A program made the position numbers and the translations under genes. Shown here in pieces: positions 6,592-9,155 of a DNA stretch of 9,155 bases (the first letter of the stretch is position 1; every line of letters starts with the position of its first letter). Source of the DNA: an uncultured Armatimonadota bacterium (GTDB lineage Bacteria > Armatimonadota > Fimbriimonadia > Fimbriimonadales > Fimbriimonadaceae). The stretch lies in NCBI GenBank assembly GCA_946478935.1, contig CAMLEL010000064.1:1-9155 (forward strand). The letters run 5' to 3'. The notes below the pieces were generated by a model that was not told the origin of the DNA, did no database searches, and worked only from the letters and a program-made list of their open reading frames with translations.

Positions 6592-7719
6592 ATGCCAACG
6601 CATCCCGACTTTCTGCCAACCGGCCAGCCCACGATCGGTCACCGACGGAGCTTTGGCAAGAGTTCTGACCGCCAGTATGGAATCGGCATCTTGGGATTGC
6701 ATGAGGGCCACACGCTGCTAATTGCACTACGTGCGTCAGGCTATTGTCGGGCCGTCGCCGGGTGCGACTTGAGCGTTGAAAAGCGAGAAGAGGCGCTCGC
6801 AGCGCAGCCGGATCTCTTTGTCACGGACGACTACGAGGCGCTTCTGGCGCGGGAGGACGTGGATATCGTTGCGATCTACACTCCAGATCAGTACCATGCC
6901 GAACACATCGAACTGGCTTTTCGTGCTGGAAAGCACGTTCTATGCACCAAGCCGCTTATCAATGACCCGCAAGACATCGAGCGACTTCAAGCGGCGGCGA
7001 AAGAGAGTGGACGCCGACTTCAGGTTGGTCAATCCACGAGATTCTATGAACCGTTTCAGCGCCAGAGAGAAATGTTCGATAAAGGCCAGATAGGTTCCGT
7101 CGAGGTCGTGGATGCGCACTACAACCACCGGATGGACTGGTACTACGAAAAGTCACCATGGACTGTATCGGAAACCCACTGGGCGTACCTTGGATTGAGT
7201 CACCCGGTTGACCTGGTCCGTTGGTATCTTGGGCCGATCCGAGAAGTTCATGCGATCGGAACGATCACGGAGCTGGGCGCAAAATATGGGGCCAAGACAC
7301 CTGACGCGATCTGTGTGAATCTAATTGCCGAATCCGGCAGAATTGGGCGTGCTCTGGGAAACTACGGATTCCATGAGTTGTCGCGCGCCCGGTCCATCAT
7401 CGAATGCTTCTTGATGGGTTCCAACGGATCATCATTGGCGCGATATCCCGACCTTCGATTTACCTACCACGACGAGAATAGGGTCGAAATCGAAGAGGAC
7501 TACCATCACTCTATGTCCGGCTACTATTTCCGGCACGAGCTCAAGGGGATGCACTACGGTGAGTTCTGCAACTATACGGACTACTTTGCCAGCAAGCTCG
7601 TGAGCGGTGACCCGAACTCGCCCGACTTGGTAGAAGGGTTGGAAACCGTGCTCACGATGCGAGCAATCGTCGAATCGCTCGAAACTGGAAAGGTTATCCC
7701 CGTTTCGCGGTTGCCTTAG
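6592..7719 (+). CDS. Gfo/Idh/MocA family NAD(P)-dependent oxidoreductase
   Basis: A 375-aa protein with the Gfo/Idh/MocA two-domain layout. The Rossmann beta1 is YGIGILGLHEGH (29-40). It is followed by DLFVTDDYEALLAREDVDIVAIYTP (about 74-98), HAEHIELAFRAGKHVLCTKPL (102-122), and the C-terminal substrate domain with SHPVDLVRWYLGP (203-215). Lys120 in 'TKP' matches the catalytic Lys of the usual 'EKP', and His204 sits at the GxHxxD-type position. The dinucleotide loop GLHEGH departs from GxGxxG. The 28-residue N-terminal extension before the fold is unusual, and the ATG at 6592 has a poorly placed ribosome site. No later ATG or GTG fits before the fold, so I keep it. By family it oxidises or reduces a sugar, inositol or derived sugar; the substrate is unknown. 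Divergence from lacI suggests induction by that sugar. Its 3' end overlaps the convergent gene by 26 nt. Confidence 0.9.
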   Translation: MPTHPDFLPTGQPTIGHRRSFGKSSDRQYGIGILGLHEGHTLLIALRASGYCRAVAGCDLSVEKREEALAAQPDLFVTDDYEALLAREDVDIVAIYTPDQYHAEHIELAFRAGKHVLCTKPLINDPQDIERLQAAAKESGRRLQVGQSTRFYEPFQRQREMFDKGQIGSVEVVDAHYNHRMDWYYEKSPWTVSETHWAYLGLSHPVDLVRWYLGPIREVHAIGTITELGAKYGAKTPDAICVNLIAESGRIGRALGNYGFHELSRARSIIECFLMGSNGSSLARYPDLRFTYHDENRVEIEEDYHHSMSGYYFRHELKGMHYGEFCNYTDYFASKLVSGDPNSPDLVEGLETVLTMRAIVESLETGKVIPVSRLP

Positions 7720-8491
7720 GCGGAATCGTAAACCACTTGTCGTCGAAGCGCAGCGGTCCTTTCCAAGATGTGATCCACTCGTAGAATGCGGGTCGTCCCT
7801 TGAGGTCCTGCTGATTCACCCGAACCTGCAGCGGCAGCCATCGCTGGGTGTCGCAAACAATTTCGATGGTCTCAGTTCCCCACTTCTTCGCCGCAGGTCC
7901 GACGCGTGTGGCAAAGAGCCGCACCTGCGGAATCGTGCGGCCGTTGCCCTGCATCACCCGCGAATCCATTTGCACCTTGTAACCGCTGTTCGGGCTTGCG
8001 ATCGCCTTCACAAACTTCGTAAAGGCCCCTGATCCGGTGATATACGATTGGAACATCGCCTGCTGGAAGTGGCGCGGCCATAGGGCCACGATGCCGGAAG
8101 ACTTGGGTAAGAAGCCTGGATCCTTGCCTGGCGTCAATGGCTTGAATCCCGTGGAAGGGGACACCAGGTGCATTTTCCCGTTCTTGGAGACCACAGCCTG
8201 GTGTGAGAAGGGATCCTTGTGGTCGTCCGAAACCTTCACAAACTCCACGTGAAACGTTTTTCGATCCCGAATCCGGTTGGTAAAGGTCGCCTGGCCAGCG
8301 CTCTTGTCAAAGTACTGACAACGGTAATGAGCTTCGCCCAGCGCATCCTTGAGCCCTAACAGGGCGAGGTCAATGCGGCGGCCAAATTCTGTGGGTTTCA
8401 CATTGGAACGTCGCCAGTCGCTGGGCTTTTGCGCCACGCTCACGCACGCCAAAGCAAGGATAACAAATGGGAAAAGGGGTCTCACGCTCAC
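7694..8491 (-). CDS. Secreted protein of unknown function, LolA/DUF1571-like
   Basis: A 265-aa protein with a Sec signal peptide. It starts MSVRPLFPFVILALACVSVAQ, with likely cleavage after Ala20. The Cys at 16 lies in LALAC but lacks a good lipobox, so a soluble exported protein is preferred. The mature part has alternating strands. These include EAHYRCQYFDKSAGQATFTN, KTFHVEFVKVSD, HLVSPSTGFKPL, IEIVCDTQRWLPLQVRVNQ and YEWITSWKGPLRFDDKWFTIPP. This pattern resembles the single-sheet LolA/LppX or DUF1571 fold, which binds lipids or has unknown function. The resemblance is by eye only. The start is GTG at 8491, with a second in-frame GTG two codons later. It begins 10 nt after the GH57 gene stop, so the two are likely co-transcribed. 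Its stop lies inside the 3' end of the convergent oxidoreductase gene, leaving no room for a separate terminator. Confidence 0.75.
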   Translation of the reverse strand: MSVRPLFPFVILALACVSVAQKPSDWRRSNVKPTEFGRRIDLALLGLKDALGEAHYRCQYFDKSAGQATFTNRIRDRKTFHVEFVKVSDDHKDPFSHQAVVSKNGKMHLVSPSTGFKPLTPGKDPGFLPKSSGIVALWPRHFQQAMFQSYITGSGAFTKFVKAIASPNSGYKVQMDSRVMQGNGRTIPQVRLFATRVGPAAKKWGTETIEIVCDTQRWLPLQVRVNQQDLKGRPAFYEWITSWKGPLRFDDKWFTIPPKATAKRG

Positions 8492-8501
8492 AACAATTCT
8501 A

Positions 8502-9155
8502 CTACTTACGTAGGATCGGGTCGGATTCGCTCACCATCCTTGGTTTCCAGAGGCTCAGATCCAAATCCGGAAACGGCGAATCCTTTTCTTCACACTCAAT
8601 CAAGAACGCTTCGCTGGCTGAATCGACCGCAGATCCCGCATGAATCTGACCGGCTAGCTCGGCTAAACGTTCGAATCGGTCGATATGATCGTTGAACCGG
8701 ACTTCGGCATAGTCGCGAGCCGAAAACGTGGAGATGAGGAATTGCCAGTCGCTTGCTTCGGCGAGCAATAACTCCCGCCCTGCCTGCCTGAGGACACGAT
8801 GCGTTGCCTCGCCAGTGAAGTCTCGAACCATCTGCCGCATCTTTCGCTGGCATGGATAGAGCTTTTCCCAAGTCCAGGCATTCCCGTCGTTCAACCAAAT
8901 GTAGTGGTACCCACCTTCGCCCCAAGAGCCTTCAGGCAAGGTGATCGAATGCCGCGGGGGCTCCAAATCTAGCAAATCCCCTCCGCTCACGCATTCCAAT
9001 TCCGGATCATTGTGCATCAGCTTGGCGGTTTCGTAAAGAAACTCCGGCCCCTCCCACCACCAGTGCCCAAACAGTTCGGTGTCATACATCGCGACCAGGG
9101 TGCCCATTCGATCAGAAACCCCGCGATAGTGGGCGAGCGCCCCCTTGATGGTTTG
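8502..9155 (-). CDS. 1,4-alpha-glucan branching enzyme, GH57/DUF1957 type (5' end outside window)
   Basis: The C-terminal 217 residues of a GH57 protein, open to the right edge. YDTELFGHWWWEGPEFL, near the window edge, is conserved motif 4 of GH57 branching enzymes. Its first Asp is the acid/base catalyst in the family (from knowledge of Thermus and Thermococcus enzymes). Downstream, LPEGSWGEGGYHYIWLND and NAWTWEKLY match the C-terminal helical domain of AmyC-like DUF1957 proteins. So does the late SDWQFLISTFSARDYAEVRFNDH. The nucleophile Glu and the first three motifs would lie outside the window. The enzyme acts on glycogen-like alpha-glucan in the cytoplasm, cutting alpha-1,4 and forming alpha-1,6 branches. 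Substrate preference between branching and amylase-like hydrolysis cannot be settled from this part. The secreted protein follows after 10 nt on the same strand. Confidence 0.9.
   Translation of the reverse strand, partial: QTIKGALAHYRGVSDRMGTLVAMYDTELFGHWWWEGPEFLYETAKLMHNDPELECVSGGDLLDLEPPRHSITLPEGSWGEGGYHYIWLNDGNAWTWEKLYPCQRKMRQMVRDFTGEATHRVLRQAGRELLLAEASDWQFLISTFSARDYAEVRFNDHIDRFERLAELAGQIHAGSAVDSASEAFLIECEEKDSPFPDLDLSLWKPRMVSESDPILRK

Noticed and set aside
6472..6711. 79-codon minus-strand open frame upstream of lacI
   Set aside because: It covers the lacI/oxidoreductase promoter region and the start of the oxidoreductase. No signal of a real protein.

Overview
This window looks like chromosomal DNA of a free-living diderm bacterium of moderate to high G+C. 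The best guess is Armatimonadota, Fimbriimonadia-like. That guess rests on a pseudopilin of the '[20 protein letters not shown]...FAQAK' type ending in a 'SDGH' block, next to a LacI regulator, a Gfo/Idh/MocA oxidoreductase, a GH57 branching enzyme and a lipid A gene set. This is inference from protein style; there is no rRNA or marker gene here. I see no tRNA or rRNA, CRISPR array, transposase or phage gene.

Region 1 (1-3909, minus strand) is a tightly packed envelope operon. In transcription order it holds a small Imm50-like protein of unknown role, lpxK (lipid A 4'-kinase), an LpxL/HtrB-type lipid A acyltransferase, a GT9 heptosyltransferase-like enzyme, and a second, WaaC-like GT9 enzyme that runs off the left edge. 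Most junctions overlap (53, 1 and 8 nt), so translational coupling is likely. The lpxK reading frame is broken: the N-terminal 236 codons and the C-terminal 88 codons lie in different frames, joined near 2756. A one-base change would restore a full-length protein of about 324 aa.

Region 2 (3930-4493) holds a HINT-type HIT hydrolase on the plus strand, read divergently from the envelope operon. It converges on a small lipoprotein, with a perfect 11-bp hairpin between the two.

Region 3 (4302-7719) is a regulatory and surface module. A LacI-family repressor is followed on the same strand by the pseudopilin and the proline-rich lipoprotein, which overlap as ATGA. A divergent Gfo/Idh/MocA oxidoreductase lies on the other side. 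The 140-bp gap between lacI and the oxidoreductase carries a long inverted repeat that overlaps a plausible lacI promoter, which suggests a sugar-responsive, autoregulated switch.

Region 4 (7694-9155, minus strand) holds the C-terminal part of a GH57/DUF1957 alpha-glucan branching enzyme and, 10 nt downstream, an unrecognised secreted protein with a LolA/DUF1571-like look. The secreted protein's 3' end overlaps the 3' end of the oxidoreductase gene by 26 nt.

No gene-free stretch exceeds 300 bp. The longest is the lacI/oxidoreductase gap.
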